A DNA stretch of 64,000 bases from assembly GCA_002422915.1 (NCBI GenBank), contig DITV01000001.1, positions 37,036-101,035 of the forward strand, written 5' to 3'. The position numbers and the translations under genes are program-made. Numbering within the stretch: position 1 is the first letter of the stretch; each line of letters begins with the position of its first letter. Shown in pieces: positions 16,033 through 24,598 of the stretch. Below the pieces are notes generated by a model that saw nothing but the letters and a program-made list of their open reading frames with translations, had not been told where the DNA came from and ran no database searches. This DNA is from Candidatus Saccharibacteria bacterium UBA6175 (GTDB lineage: Bacteria; Patescibacteriota; Saccharimonadia; Saccharimonadales; Saccharimonadaceae).

Positions 16033-16560
16033 ATGAGCACGTATACCGACGTCACGACTGGCGCACCTGACAAGGGTGTTGTTAATGTCATTATTGAAAT
16101 CCGTAAGAACGAACGTAACAAATATGAGTTTGATAAAGAGACCGGCCGACTGTTTCTTGATCGCGTGAACGGAACGACACTTGGGTATCCAACTGATTAT
16201 GGCTACATTCCTGGAACGTTGTGCGAAGACGGCGACCCACTTGATGCGTTGCTCATTATCGACGAATCAGTTCCACACGGCACCGTGGTGCCATCTCGCC
16301 CAATTGGCGTGCTTTACTTCGAAGATGACGGCGAAATGGACGAAAAGCTGATTGTTGTTCCAGCCGATGATATTAGCAAAGACCACATTAAAGACCTCGC
16401 CGACCTTGGCGATAACTTCAAGCACGTGATCGAGCACTTCTACAGTCACTATAAAGACTGGAAGAAAAACTGGACCGGCGTTGAGGGAAAGCTGCACGGC
16501 TGGGGTGATGCCGCGGCTGCCATGGAGGTGGTCCACGCGTCAATTAAGCGCGCACAATAA
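16033..16560 (+). CDS. ppa: Inorganic pyrophosphatase (family I)
   Basis: Hydrolyses pyrophosphate to phosphate and so drives biosynthetic reactions in the cytoplasm. It has 175 residues, as usual for bacterial Ppa. Seen: the metal-binding signature EDGDPLDALLI, IEIRKNERNKYEFDKETG, GYPTDYGYIPGT (substrate loop), and a C-terminal helix with HYKDWKKNW. An AAGGAG Shine-Dalgarno (16018-16023) precedes ATG 16033. The IMPase-like gene follows after 3 bp in the same direction, so they are probably co-transcribed. Confidence 0.97.
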   Translation: MSTYTDVTTGAPDKGVVNVIIEIRKNERNKYEFDKETGRLFLDRVNGTTLGYPTDYGYIPGTLCEDGDPLDALLIIDESVPHGTVVPSRPIGVLYFEDDGEMDEKLIVVPADDISKDHIKDLADLGDNFKHVIEHFYSHYKDWKKNWTGVEGKLHGWGDAAAAMEVVHASIKRAQ

Positions 16561-16563
16561 CCT

Positions 16564-17331
16564 ATGCTTGACCCCACGCTCATTCGCGAGTCCCAACAAC
16601 TGGTCATCGATCTTTTTCGTCAACTTCGTCCAGAGCTCTTGTCGGTATTTGGCAAGATTGAATATACCAAAAAGGCAGATCGCTCGAAGGTGACGGTGTG
16701 GGATGTGAAGGTCGAGGAGACCTTACAGAAGGCGCTGGCCAAGCAATTTCCGGCTATTGGTTTCGAAGGTGAAGAGACGGCTGTGACTGGTAGCACAGAG
16801 ACGTACTGGCTGGTTGATCCGATTGACGGGACCTCAAGTTTTATTCGAGGTTTACGCTATTGTACGAACATGGCTGCATTGGTACACAAGGGTGAGGCGG
16901 TTGCTGCAGTTATTTACGATTTTGTTCACGACGAACTCTACACGGCCATTAAGGGTGAAGGCGCGTATAAAGATGGAGAAAGACTGTCTGTTGCAACACA
17001 TCGGCCGATTGACGACAGTGTCATCTATTCTTTCTCGCGGAGTTTGTTTGGTCATGTTCGCGAGGCGCTGGGTGCACTAAAGATGCGCGCACTACTTACT
17101 ATGGGCGCAGCTGGCCACACGTACGGACTGCTCGCTGAAGGCAAAATTGATGGTGTTGTAGTGCTTGATAGTATGGTTGGTAAATACGATAACGCCCCTG
17201 GGGTGCTCATCGCTGAAGAAGCAGGTGCTGTTGTCATCTCGTATGACGATAAAACTGGCGTCGACCGCAAAGAGTTTATTATCGCAACACCAAAGGTGGC
17301 TAAAGCGATTGAGCATAGCGGCTTGTTTTAA
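16564..17331 (+). CDS. Inositol-monophosphatase family phosphatase
   Basis: A Mg-dependent phosphatase of the IMPase/FBPase/CysQ superfamily, 255 residues. Seen: the metal ligands in GFEGEET (Glu), DPIDGTSSFIRG (Asp, Asp) and the final aspartate in KYDNAPGVLIAEEAG. In most IMPases that last motif is WDxAAG; here Tyr replaces Trp and Pro replaces the second Ala, so the substrate pocket may differ. Possible substrates are inositol phosphate, 3'-phosphoadenosine 5'-phosphate, fructose bisphosphate or a sugar phosphate. Placement behind ppa suggests phosphate metabolism. It converges on the laccase-domain gene with a 4-bp overlap. Confidence 0.85.
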   Translation: MLDPTLIRESQQLVIDLFRQLRPELLSVFGKIEYTKKADRSKVTVWDVKVEETLQKALAKQFPAIGFEGEETAVTGSTETYWLVDPIDGTSSFIRGLRYCTNMAALVHKGEAVAAVIYDFVHDELYTAIKGEGAYKDGERLSVATHRPIDDSVIYSFSRSLFGHVREALGALKMRALLTMGAAGHTYGLLAEGKIDGVVVLDSMVGKYDNAPGVLIAEEAGAVVISYDDKTGVDRKEFIIATPKVAKAIEHSGLF

Positions 17332-18005
17332 TCATCATCCATCCAAGCAATCACGCAGTGGTCACCATCTTCTGAGCGGTTGCCTTTGAGGAATTCGCTA
17401 TAGGAGTAGTATGAATGGTCCGTTGTTGTATCGGCCGGGTTATCAATGATATGTTCCAGCAGGATCCCTGCCATGCGGAACTCTTCCAGCGCTGCTTCCT
17501 TCAATCCTTGGTTGTCCCGCTTCCAGATCGGGTAGTTTTCTTTGCCGGCAGCAGCGCTCATCCAGATGCGCAGCTCGTATGGGGCACTGCCAAAGTTTGT
17601 CGCAAGATAGGCAACGGACGCCAAAGCACCGCCTTGTTCCAGGCTGTGGCGACCGAGATGCGTCAGCATGAGGACGTTGTTAACGGGGTCGTAGATGACG
17701 GCAGCAATACAGTCAGCGACCGGCAGGAAGAGGACTTTGCCTGGTTCAGTCGTGACAATAGCATCGGCCGGCTCACCCTCTCCTGTCATTCCGGTGCCGT
17801 AGAGCGAGGCATCGAGCGTCAGGTAGCGATTGTAGGGAGCTTCTTCGCCCTGATACGTGAAGGCAAGGCGAGTCGTGTTCTCGAGAGTGACTCCATGTGA
17901 TCCAAGGAAAGCGCGGCGGTTGGCTATTACCGCTGGATCGCTCATGTCTTTGCGGTTGTACATGCTGCCATCAGCTACGATAGAAAAGTGCACCTGGACG
18001 GTCAT
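17328..18005 (-). CDS. Divergent laccase-domain protein (YfiH/PgeF-like)
   Basis: Resembles the multicopper-oxidase-like YfiH family, now known to include purine nucleoside phosphorylase/adenosine deaminase activities and PgeF peptidoglycan editing. Seen: ADAIVTTEPGKVLFLPVADC, with the family Cys (Cys99), a following strand AAVIYDP, then LTHLGRHS (His116) where family members have HAGWRG, and a closing SYYSYSEFL. The first zinc His (usually in a VHG motif) is not evident, since the matching place reads LAFTYQGEEAP. The protein may be active with altered ligands or may have lost zinc binding. Its start lies within the end of rel (ATGA overlap), so the two are coupled. Confidence 0.68.
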   Translation of the reverse strand: MTVQVHFSIVADGSMYNRKDMSDPAVIANRRAFLGSHGVTLENTTRLAFTYQGEEAPYNRYLTLDASLYGTGMTGEGEPADAIVTTEPGKVLFLPVADCIAAVIYDPVNNVLMLTHLGRHSLEQGGALASVAYLATNFGSAPYELRIWMSAAAGKENYPIWKRDNQGLKEAALEEFRMAGILLEHIIDNPADTTTDHSYYSYSEFLKGNRSEDGDHCVIAWMDDD

Positions 18006-19537
18006 GACTTTTTCTTACGAGTTTTCTCGCGAATAATCGCAGCAGCATGGCTAATGCCTTCAATGAGGCCTAGTTGACGAAGTTGGGCGCGAAGCTTTGT
18101 TTTTGCGTGGGTCGTTTTGACGTGGTCGAGCCAAGCTTTTTTTGGTCCGGAGGTTTTGCGGGTCATGACCTCAACCACATCACCGTTTTGGAGCGGCTTA
18201 TCGAAAGAGTGAATTGAACCGTTTACCTTAAAGCCGGCGGCGTGTTTGCCGATGTCGCTGTGGACTAAGTACGCAAAGTCGAGGGGCAGGGCGCCTTCGG
18301 GTAAGTTGTAGATGTCGCCCTTCGGAGAGTAGACGAAGATGCGGTCACTAAAAAGATCAACGTTGAGCTGGTCACTGGTGATTTCTTCACCGCTGCCGAG
18401 ACGGCTGGCGATCTCTTGCAACTGCGTGATCCACTGCATATGGGTAGGGAGTACGGCGGCGTTTTTCTTTTTCGTATAGTCTTTCGTACTCTTCTGCTCG
18501 TGGTAGTGAAAGCTCGCGGCCAGACCACGTTCGGCAAATTCGTGCATCTCGTAGGTACGAATTTGGAACTCGACAATTTGCTTAGCTGGCGTCAGGACGG
18601 TGGTATGCAGACTTTGGTAGCCGTTTGGCTTGGGAACTGAAATATAGTCTTTAATACGGGCAATCATCGGCTGGTACATGCCGTGAAGCACGCCAAGTAC
18701 GCGGTAACACTCCTCTTTTGTCTCAACAATAATACGGAGTGCCATTAGGTCGTAAATGTCGTCCATGTTGTTGTTCACTTTTTTCAACTTCTTATGCAGG
18801 CTGTAGATGCTCTTGACGCGGCCATTAATTTCAAAAGAAATGCCTTCAGCCTTAAGAGCCCGATCCACTTCTTCACGGACAATACCGAGTTTACGGGTGC
18901 TCTTCCCAAGCCTCTTCTTCATGAGAATTTGAAGTTGTTTAAATTCTTTAGGGTCAATGTAGCTAAAGGCAAGTTCTTCAATTTGCATCCGGACTCGTCC
19001 CATACCCAAACGGTCGGCCATTGGAGCAAATACTTCAAGACTTTCGCGCGCAATCTTTACTTGTTTCTCGCGAGGCATGTGTTGAAGTGTCTGCAGGTTG
19101 TGAAGGCGGTCGGCAAGTTTAATAATAACCACGCGGACGTCCTGCCCAACGGCGATGAGAAGCTTTGAGAGATTATCTTTGGTTTGCGGAAGGTATTCGG
19201 CCAAGTCTTGCATGCCGGCGCGGGCCTGGGAGACTTTCGTGACACCATCAACCAAAAACGCAACGTCTTTACCAAAAAGCGTCTCGAGCTTTTCAAGCGT
19301 CATCTCGGTATCTTCAACGGTGTCGTGCAATACGCCGGCAAGGACGCTATCAATATCCATTCCCCAGTCGATGAGTGTTCCAGCAACAGCCAGGGGGTGA
19401 ATGATGTAGGGTTCGCCACTTTTCCGTTTCTGGCCTAGGTGGGCCTGGGTGGCCACATCGATCGCGTGATCTAATTCGAGTCGCTGCGACTTTTCGTAGA
19501 ACGGTTCGGCTTTGAGCAGTAGATCACGTTTTTTCAT
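18002..19537 (-). CDS. rel: RelA/SpoT-type (p)ppGpp synthetase/hydrolase, short form
   Basis: Makes and degrades the stringent-response alarmone. Seen: an N-terminal HD hydrolase domain (HPLAVAGTL, VLHDTVEDT, KLADRLHNL); a nucleotidyltransferase with GRVKSIYSLHKKL and the RIKD variant of the RXKD loop (then YISVPKPNGYQSLHT), which marks bifunctional Rel/SpoT rather than RelA; and a TGS domain (IFVYSPKGDIYNLPEGALPL). The protein stops at 511 residues, shortly after TGS, so the zinc-finger and ACT domains of the usual 700-residue enzyme are missing and ribosome-dependent control may be reduced. A minus-strand TATACT box (19547-19552) lies 9 bp before the ATG. Confidence 0.95.
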   Translation of the reverse strand: MKKRDLLLKAEPFYEKSQRLELDHAIDVATQAHLGQKRKSGEPYIIHPLAVAGTLIDWGMDIDSVLAGVLHDTVEDTEMTLEKLETLFGKDVAFLVDGVTKVSQARAGMQDLAEYLPQTKDNLSKLLIAVGQDVRVVIIKLADRLHNLQTLQHMPREKQVKIARESLEVFAPMADRLGMGRVRMQIEELAFSYIDPKEFKQLQILMKKRLGKSTRKLGIVREEVDRALKAEGISFEINGRVKSIYSLHKKLKKVNNNMDDIYDLMALRIIVETKEECYRVLGVLHGMYQPMIARIKDYISVPKPNGYQSLHTTVLTPAKQIVEFQIRTYEMHEFAERGLAASFHYHEQKSTKDYTKKKNAAVLPTHMQWITQLQEIASRLGSGEEITSDQLNVDLFSDRIFVYSPKGDIYNLPEGALPLDFAYLVHSDIGKHAAGFKVNGSIHSFDKPLQNGDVVEVMTRKTSGPKKAWLDHVKTTHAKTKLRAQLRQLGLIEGISHAAAIIREKTRKKKS

Positions 19538-19546
19538 GGTCTCTTC

Positions 19547-19552
19547 AGTATA
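19547..19552 (-). promoter_or_regulatory. -10 box of rel
   Basis: TATACT on the minus strand, 9 bp before ATG 19537. Confidence 0.6.
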
Positions 19553-19589
19553 CGTCTATCTGGGTTAACAGGGAAGAGCGTCAACTGCT

Positions 19590-19617
19590 TTGACAAGTTG
19601 GCCAAACCCCTTATACT
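19590..19617 (+). promoter_or_regulatory. Consensus sigma70-type promoter of gap
   Basis: TTGACA (19590-19595), a 16-bp spacer, then TATACT (19612-19617). It is the best full -35/-10 pair I noticed in the window and fits strong glycolytic expression. A GGGAG Shine-Dalgarno lies just before ATG 19659. Confidence 0.75.
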
Positions 19618-19658
19618 TATTTTTAGACAAACACATATCTAACTGAGTGGGAGAATAC

Positions 19659-20675
19659 ATGAGCAAAACTAAGATCGGAATTAACGGCTTCGGACGGATT
19701 GGTCGCAACGCATTTAAGATCGCTTTTGACCGCAGTGATCTGGAAATCGTCGCCATTAACGACTTAACCGACACAAAAACGCTTGCCTACCTGTTGCAGC
19801 ACGACAGCAACTATGGCCTCTACAAGAATACCGTCGGCTACGATGACACTGGAATTATAGTCAACGACCACCACATTAAGGTGCTGGCTGAAAAAGACCC
19901 AGCGGCGTTGCCGTGGGGTGACCTTGGCGTTGAGATGGTGATTGAATCAACCGGCCGCTTTACCGACAAAGACTCTGCTGAGCTGCACATCAAAGCCGGT
20001 GCAAAGCGTGTGATCATTAGCGGTCCGTCGAAGAGTGATGGGGTTGATACGATTGTGCTTGGCGCGAACGAAGACGCTATTGAGGGTGCATCAGAAGTGA
20101 TCAGCAACGCTAGCTGTACCACGAACTCACTTGGTGCCGTCATGGCAATTCTTGATGCTGAGTTTGGGGTTGAAAAGTCAATGCTGACCACTGTCCACAG
20201 CTACACCGCCAGCCAAGCGCTGCAAGACGCACCATCAAAAGACCTCCGCGAAGGGCGTAACGCCGCCGAAAACATGGTTCCGACCACAACTGGTGCGGCG
20301 ATCGCGGTGACCAAAACACTTCCGCAACTTGAAGGGAAGTTTGATGGGCTGAGTATTCGTGTTCCCACTCCGGTTGTTTCAATCTCTGACGTCACCGTCC
20401 TCCTTAGCCGTGACGCGACCCCTGAAACGATTAATGCAGCATTCAAGAAAGCATCTGCTGAGCCATTCTACCAAGGCATTCTTGGGGTGAGTGAAGAACC
20501 GCTGGTAAGCCGTGACTACATCGGCAATAGCCACTCTGGCGTGGTTGACCTGCTGCTCACCAAAGTCGTCGGCGGTAACCTTGCGAAGATCATGGTCTGG
20601 TACGACAACGAGTGGGGCTACAGCAACCGCTTGGTCGAATTAGTCGCCGATGTCGCAAAGACCTTGCACAGATAG
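19659..20675 (+). CDS. gap: Glyceraldehyde-3-phosphate dehydrogenase
   Basis: Oxidises glyceraldehyde 3-phosphate to 1,3-bisphosphoglycerate with NAD in the cytoplasm. From the ATG at 19659 it has 338 residues. Seen: the Rossmann motif GINGFGRIGRNAFK, the acidic AINDLTD that favours NAD over NADP, the catalytic Cys153 in SNASCTTNSLG, the HSYTASQ strand and the closing WYDNEWGYSNRLVEL. The start is the ATG after GGGAG; an earlier in-frame GTG (19647) overlaps the Shine-Dalgarno. It is the first gene of a carbon-metabolism run extending to 25.6 kb. Confidence 0.98.
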   Translation: MSKTKIGINGFGRIGRNAFKIAFDRSDLEIVAINDLTDTKTLAYLLQHDSNYGLYKNTVGYDDTGIIVNDHHIKVLAEKDPAALPWGDLGVEMVIESTGRFTDKDSAELHIKAGAKRVIISGPSKSDGVDTIVLGANEDAIEGASEVISNASCTTNSLGAVMAILDAEFGVEKSMLTTVHSYTASQALQDAPSKDLREGRNAAENMVPTTTGAAIAVTKTLPQLEGKFDGLSIRVPTPVVSISDVTVLLSRDATPETINAAFKKASAEPFYQGILGVSEEPLVSRDYIGNSHSGVVDLLLTKVVGGNLAKIMVWYDNEWGYSNRLVELVADVAKTLHR

Positions 20676-20687
20676 CACCATAACGCT

Positions 20688-20693
20688 TATACT
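20688..20693 (+). promoter_or_regulatory. -10 box of rpiB (leaderless)
   Basis: TATACT, 8 bp before ATG 20702. Confidence 0.6.
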
Positions 20694-20701
20694 TTAAAGT
20701 A

Positions 20702-21148
20702 ATGAAGATCTTTTTGGGCAGTGATCATAATGGCTTTCATATGAAAGAACACGTCTTCGCATATTTAGCGAAGCGTGGCTATGATGTGGAAGATGTCGGT
20801 GATACCTACCTTGACCCGGGTGACGATTTTCCAGAGTTCGCTCAAGCGGCTGCCCTGAAGGTGCTTGGTGAAGAAGGCGATGCCCGCGCTATCCTCCTCT
20901 GTGGCGGAGGCCAGGGTATGGCGATGGCGGCAAATCGCTTCCATGGCATTAGGGCCAGTGTGATTTGGGATGCATTTGAAGCGAAAATGACTCGCAACGA
21001 TAACGATTCGAACGTGCTTTGTTTACCGTCGCGTATTCTTGAAAACGATGAAGCGGCCTGGCAAGGAATTATTGAAACGTGGCTCAATACGCCGTTTGCG
21101 GCGGCACCACGCTATGCTCGACGTAATGCTCAATTGGATCAATTGTAA
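20702..21148 (+). CDS. rpiB: Ribose-5-phosphate isomerase B family (RpiB/LacAB)
   Basis: Interconverts ribose 5-phosphate and ribulose 5-phosphate. It has 148 residues, normal for the family. Seen: the opening FLGSDHNGFHMKEHV, the catalytic Cys and anion loop LLCGGGQGMAMAANR (most members have CGTGIG), and a closing region with DNDSNVLCLPSR. The Thr to Gly change in the phosphate loop is mild. It is followed after 2 bp by the epimerase that uses the same product. A related LacA/LacB activity on another sugar phosphate is the alternative. Confidence 0.88.
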   Translation: MKIFLGSDHNGFHMKEHVFAYLAKRGYDVEDVGDTYLDPGDDFPEFAQAAALKVLGEEGDARAILLCGGGQGMAMAANRFHGIRASVIWDAFEAKMTRNDNDSNVLCLPSRILENDEAAWQGIIETWLNTPFAAAPRYARRNAQLDQL

Positions 21149-21150
21149 TC

Positions 21151-21795
21151 ATGGCAGTGGTGGCACCGTGCATTACCGTGGAAACTGCCGAGGACTATAA
21201 GGCCTCGATCGAACGCTTAACGCCATTTGCCGCTCGCGTCCACGTTGATATTAGTGACGGCGAGTTTGCTCCAAGCTTTCTGGTTGGCGAAGATCAGCTC
21301 TATTGGCCAACTAACTGGCAAGTTGATGTGCATGCGATGGTGGCGCGTCCGAGTGAACACATTGATCGGCTGATTACACTCAAGCCGTACACGATTATCT
21401 TTCACGCTGAGGTGACCGAAGACCGCGCAGCTTTGATTACAAAGATTAGGTCTGCTGGTATCCGTGTTGGGGTGGCATTACTAAAAACGACCGTTCCTAA
21501 TACGGTCGCCGACGTGATTCGCCAAGCCGACCATGTGATGATCTTCTCAGGGACACTGGGAACATATGGCGGCGAAGCAAGCATGATGCAGCTTGAAAAG
21601 GTCCGTCTTGTTAAAGCGATTAATCCAAAAGCGGAGATTGGCTGGGACGGTGGAGTGAGCGTTGATAATGCCTACACACTTGTCCAGGGCGGCGTTGACG
21701 TCCTGAATAGTGGTGGCGCCATAGCAAAAGCCGAAGATCCTGCAGCTGCCTATGCAGCGCTGGTGCAAGAAACAACTAAACACGGGGTGATTTAA
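21151..21795 (+). CDS. rpe: Ribulose-phosphate 3-epimerase-like protein
   Basis: A TIM-barrel enzyme predicted to convert ribulose 5-phosphate to xylulose 5-phosphate. Seen: an opening strand VAPCITVET, the metal His/Asp region ARVHVDISDGEFAPS, DVHAMVARP, FHAEV, and the second metal Asp with phosphate loop IGWDGGVSVDNA and NSGGAI. Several positions deviate from canonical Rpe: its MDGxFVPN is SDGEFAPS here, and the loop between beta 6 and beta 7 is short. The metal ligands His, Asp, His and Asp appear kept. Position between rpiB and the transketolase genes supports the role. Confidence 0.82.
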   Translation: MAVVAPCITVETAEDYKASIERLTPFAARVHVDISDGEFAPSFLVGEDQLYWPTNWQVDVHAMVARPSEHIDRLITLKPYTIIFHAEVTEDRAALITKIRSAGIRVGVALLKTTVPNTVADVIRQADHVMIFSGTLGTYGGEASMMQLEKVRLVKAINPKAEIGWDGGVSVDNAYTLVQGGVDVLNSGGAIAKAEDPAAAYAALVQETTKHGVI

Positions 21796-21796
21796 G

Positions 21797-22657
21797 ATGA
21801 AGCAGACATTGATACAGATGGAGCACACCGCAACGCGGATACGTAAAGACATTATCACCATGCTTGAGCATGCGAAAAGTGGTCACAGCGCTGGTCCGCT
21901 AGGTCTTGCTGATATATTTACTGCATTGTATTTCTCGATTTTAAACATTGACCCCAAAAACCCCGACTGGGCTGATCGTGATGTGCTTTTCCTCAGTAAT
22001 GGCCACACCGTTCCCGTGCAGTATGCAGCTATGGCTGAGGCCGGCTTCTTCGATAAAGAGGAGCTGCTCACCCTTCGCCAAACTGGCTCACGTTTGCAGG
22101 GACACCCTGAGCGCGAGCGTTTGCCCGGTATGGAAAGCACCAGCGGTCCACTGGGAAGCGGCCTCTCGCAGGCTGCGGGCTATGCCTATGCGCTGCAACA
22201 CATCGACAATGTGAAGCACCGCTTTGTGTACGTCGTGATGGGTGATGGAGAGCTCAACGAAGGCAACATTTGGGAAGCCGCCATGTTTGCGGGAAAGTAT
22301 AAACTTTCACAGCTCATCGGCATTATCGACCGAAACAATATTCAGATCGATGGTAATACTGAAGATGTTATGCCACTCGAAGATCTAAAGGGCAAGTGGG
22401 AGTCGTTCGGGTGGCACGTTGTTGAGGTTGATGGCCACAACATCGAAAGCATCATTGATGCTGCCAGCCAGGGGCGCGCTGTTACCAACCGACCAACGGT
22501 GATTATTGCACACACGATTCCCGGGAAAGGCGTTGATTTTATGGAATATGACTACAAGTGGCATGGGATGCCACCAAATGCCGATCAAGCAAAAGAAGCG
22601 TTACAGAAACTCCGTACACTTGACGGAAAGATAGCCCACGAAGGAGCCGGTGTATGA
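21797..22657 (+). CDS. tktA: Transketolase, N-terminal subunit
   Basis: Binds thiamine diphosphate and forms, with the next gene product, the enzyme that moves two-carbon units between sugar phosphates. The 286 residues carry the TPP/Mg motif GDGELNEGNIWEAAMFA, the substrate loop SNGHTVPVQYAAMAE, and GSGLSQAAGYAYA. Transketolase is split here into two genes that overlap by 4 bp (ATGA), as in archaea and many CPR bacteria, instead of one 660-residue chain. The ATG lies 1 bp after the rpe stop. Confidence 0.95.
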   Translation: MKQTLIQMEHTATRIRKDIITMLEHAKSGHSAGPLGLADIFTALYFSILNIDPKNPDWADRDVLFLSNGHTVPVQYAAMAEAGFFDKEELLTLRQTGSRLQGHPERERLPGMESTSGPLGSGLSQAAGYAYALQHIDNVKHRFVYVVMGDGELNEGNIWEAAMFAGKYKLSQLIGIIDRNNIQIDGNTEDVMPLEDLKGKWESFGWHVVEVDGHNIESIIDAASQGRAVTNRPTVIIAHTIPGKGVDFMEYDYKWHGMPPNADQAKEALQKLRTLDGKIAHEGAGV

Positions 22658-23646
22658 GCTACCCACTAGACCCTGATTTTATGACCGATGCGATGAAAGC
22701 CGAACCAACTCGAGCCGGCTTTGGCCGTGGGCTCAAAGCGGCTGGAGAAGCCGACGAGCGAGTCGTTGCCTTGTGTGCCGACCTGACCGAAAGTACGCAG
22801 ATGCATCTCTTCCGAGATACCTTCCCAACTCGATTTATAGAAGTGGGTGTTGCCGAGCAGAATCTTGTGACTGTTGCGAGCGGCATGGCGCGTGCCGGAA
22901 AGATTCCATTCACCAGTAGTTACGCATCGTTTAGCCCCGGCCGAAACTGGGAGCAGATTCGCACAACCATCTCTTTGAATAATCAGCCCGTCAAGATTAT
23001 CGGCTCGCACGCTGGTATTTATACTGGTAAAGACGGCGCGACGCACCAAATGCTTGAAGACATTGCCTTGATGCGTGTCCTTCCAAACATGGTGGTCATT
23101 GCACCTGGCGACAGTATCGAGGCCGAGAAAGCTACCAGGGCTATCGCGACGAACGGCATGCCAAGTTATCTGCGACTTGCCCGAGAGAAGACACCAGTGT
23201 TTAGCACCGAGGACAGTCCATTCGAAATCGGAAAAGCCTACGTGCTGCGCGAGGGTGCTGACCTTGCACTACTGGGAACCGGCACAATGACCGCCAAGCT
23301 CATGGAAGTTGCCGAACACCTTTCGAAGAAACATAAACTGGAAGTGAGCGTCGTGCACGTGCCAACCATTAAGCCACTCGATTCAGAAACAATTCTTTCT
23401 ATCGCTAAAAAGACTGGCCGCATCGTCACGGCCGAAGAAGCCCAGATTGCCGGTGGCTTTGGCGGCGGCATTGCCGAACTACTCACTGAATCACTGCCGA
23501 TGCCGCTGCTTCGCCTTGGCATGAAAGATCGCTTTGGCGAGTCAGGCGATCCGGCTGAGCTGTTTCCATTGTTCGAGCTCGACGCACCGTCGATGACAAA
23601 AGCCATCGTTGAATGGGCGAAGACAGCTCATCGCTACCACCAGTAA
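22654..23646 (+). CDS. tktB: Transketolase, C-terminal subunit
   Basis: The pyrimidine-binding half of split transketolase, 330 residues. Seen: VGVAEQNLVTVASGMA (the catalytic Glu that activates TPP), YASFSPGRNWEQIR, the His-containing strand IIGSHAGIYTGKDGATHQ, and a C-terminal transketolase domain with IVTAEEAQIAGGFGGGIAELL. It starts inside the stop of the N-terminal subunit gene, which would balance subunit amounts. The same architecture occurs in DXP synthase, but that enzyme is a single chain with different loops, and no isoprenoid genes are nearby. Confidence 0.95.
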   Translation: MSYPLDPDFMTDAMKAEPTRAGFGRGLKAAGEADERVVALCADLTESTQMHLFRDTFPTRFIEVGVAEQNLVTVASGMARAGKIPFTSSYASFSPGRNWEQIRTTISLNNQPVKIIGSHAGIYTGKDGATHQMLEDIALMRVLPNMVVIAPGDSIEAEKATRAIATNGMPSYLRLAREKTPVFSTEDSPFEIGKAYVLREGADLALLGTGTMTAKLMEVAEHLSKKHKLEVSVVHVPTIKPLDSETILSIAKKTGRIVTAEEAQIAGGFGGGIAELLTESLPMPLLRLGMKDRFGESGDPAELFPLFELDAPSMTKAIVEWAKTAHRYHQ

Positions 23647-23656
23647 CCGTAAGTGC

Positions 23657-23662
23657 TATACT
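23657..23662 (+). promoter_or_regulatory. -10 box of fba
   Basis: TATACT, 24 bp before ATG 23687, with an AGGGGGGAT Shine-Dalgarno between. It indicates an internal promoter in the carbon cluster. Confidence 0.6.
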
Positions 23663-23686
23663 AAGACCAAACAAATAGGGGGGATC

Positions 23687-24598
23687 ATGGGATTAACGAT
23701 TAAAGAAATTCGAGAGAACACGACGCGCGCACGTCATCTCATGCAGCGCTCTCGGCAGCAGCATTTTGCCGTAGGTGCATTCAATATTGATAATCAAGAA
23801 ACACTCATTGCGGTAGCGAAAGCAGCTCAGAAGCTCAACGCACCCGTTCTTGTTGAGGTAAGCGACGGAGAAGTGAAGGCGCTTGGACTTGAAAACCTTC
23901 GTGATATGGTTGATAACTACAAAGCCGAATATGGCATTGAAATGTATATCAACCTTGACCACAGCCCCACCGTTGAAGACTGTAAACGTGCGATCGATGC
24001 TGGCTATGAGTTCATTCACATCGACATTTCTCAAGCGAATCATGATGCGACCGAAGAAGAAATTATTGAAAAAACCCGTGAAGTGGTTGAATACGCAAAG
24101 TTCACCGGTGCCTTGGTGGAGAGTGAACCGCACTACTTTGGTGGAAGTAGCAATGTTCACAAAGAAGACATTGACTACGAAGAAATTAAGAAGACCTTTT
24201 CAACGCCAGAGGGTGCTCGTTCATTCGAGGAAGCAACCGGTATAGACACGTTTGCGGCAGCTGTCGGAAATCTTCACGGTAAGTATCCCGTTCCTAAAGA
24301 ACTTGATCTCGAATTGTTACAGCGACTTCGTGATACACTTCAATGTCAAATTAGCCTTCACGGGGGAAGCGGCACGCCACTTCACTACTTTGAAGAAGCG
24401 GCTAAAATTGGCGTCAGTAAAATTAACATTAACAGTGACATGCGATTTGTATTTCGTGAAGAACTCGTAAAAGTGCTCAACGAAAATCCTGACGAATACG
24501 CTGTTGTGAAACTCATGCCGCAGGTGTATTCTGCGGTTCAAGCCGTTGTTGAAGAAAAGATTAATGCATTCGGAAGCGCAGGCAAGGCAGTTATCTAA
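23687..24598 (+). CDS. fba: Fructose-bisphosphate aldolase, class II
   Basis: A zinc-dependent aldolase that splits fructose 1,6-bisphosphate to triose phosphates, or makes it. From ATG 23687 it has 303 residues. Seen: FAVGAFNIDNQET, YINLDHSPTVEDCKRAID (Asp-His pair, where most have LDHG), FIHIDISQANHD, AVGNLHGKYP (zinc His), SLHGGSGTP (zinc His and phosphate loop) and ININSDMRF. A tagatose-bisphosphate or other aldolase of the same family is the alternative. It overlaps the PfkB gene by 1 bp (TAATG). Confidence 0.92.
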   Translation: MGLTIKEIRENTTRARHLMQRSRQQHFAVGAFNIDNQETLIAVAKAAQKLNAPVLVEVSDGEVKALGLENLRDMVDNYKAEYGIEMYINLDHSPTVEDCKRAIDAGYEFIHIDISQANHDATEEEIIEKTREVVEYAKFTGALVESEPHYFGGSSNVHKEDIDYEEIKKTFSTPEGARSFEEATGIDTFAAAVGNLHGKYPVPKELDLELLQRLRDTLQCQISLHGGSGTPLHYFEEAAKIGVSKININSDMRFVFREELVKVLNENPDEYAVVKLMPQVYSAVQAVVEEKINAFGSAGKAVI

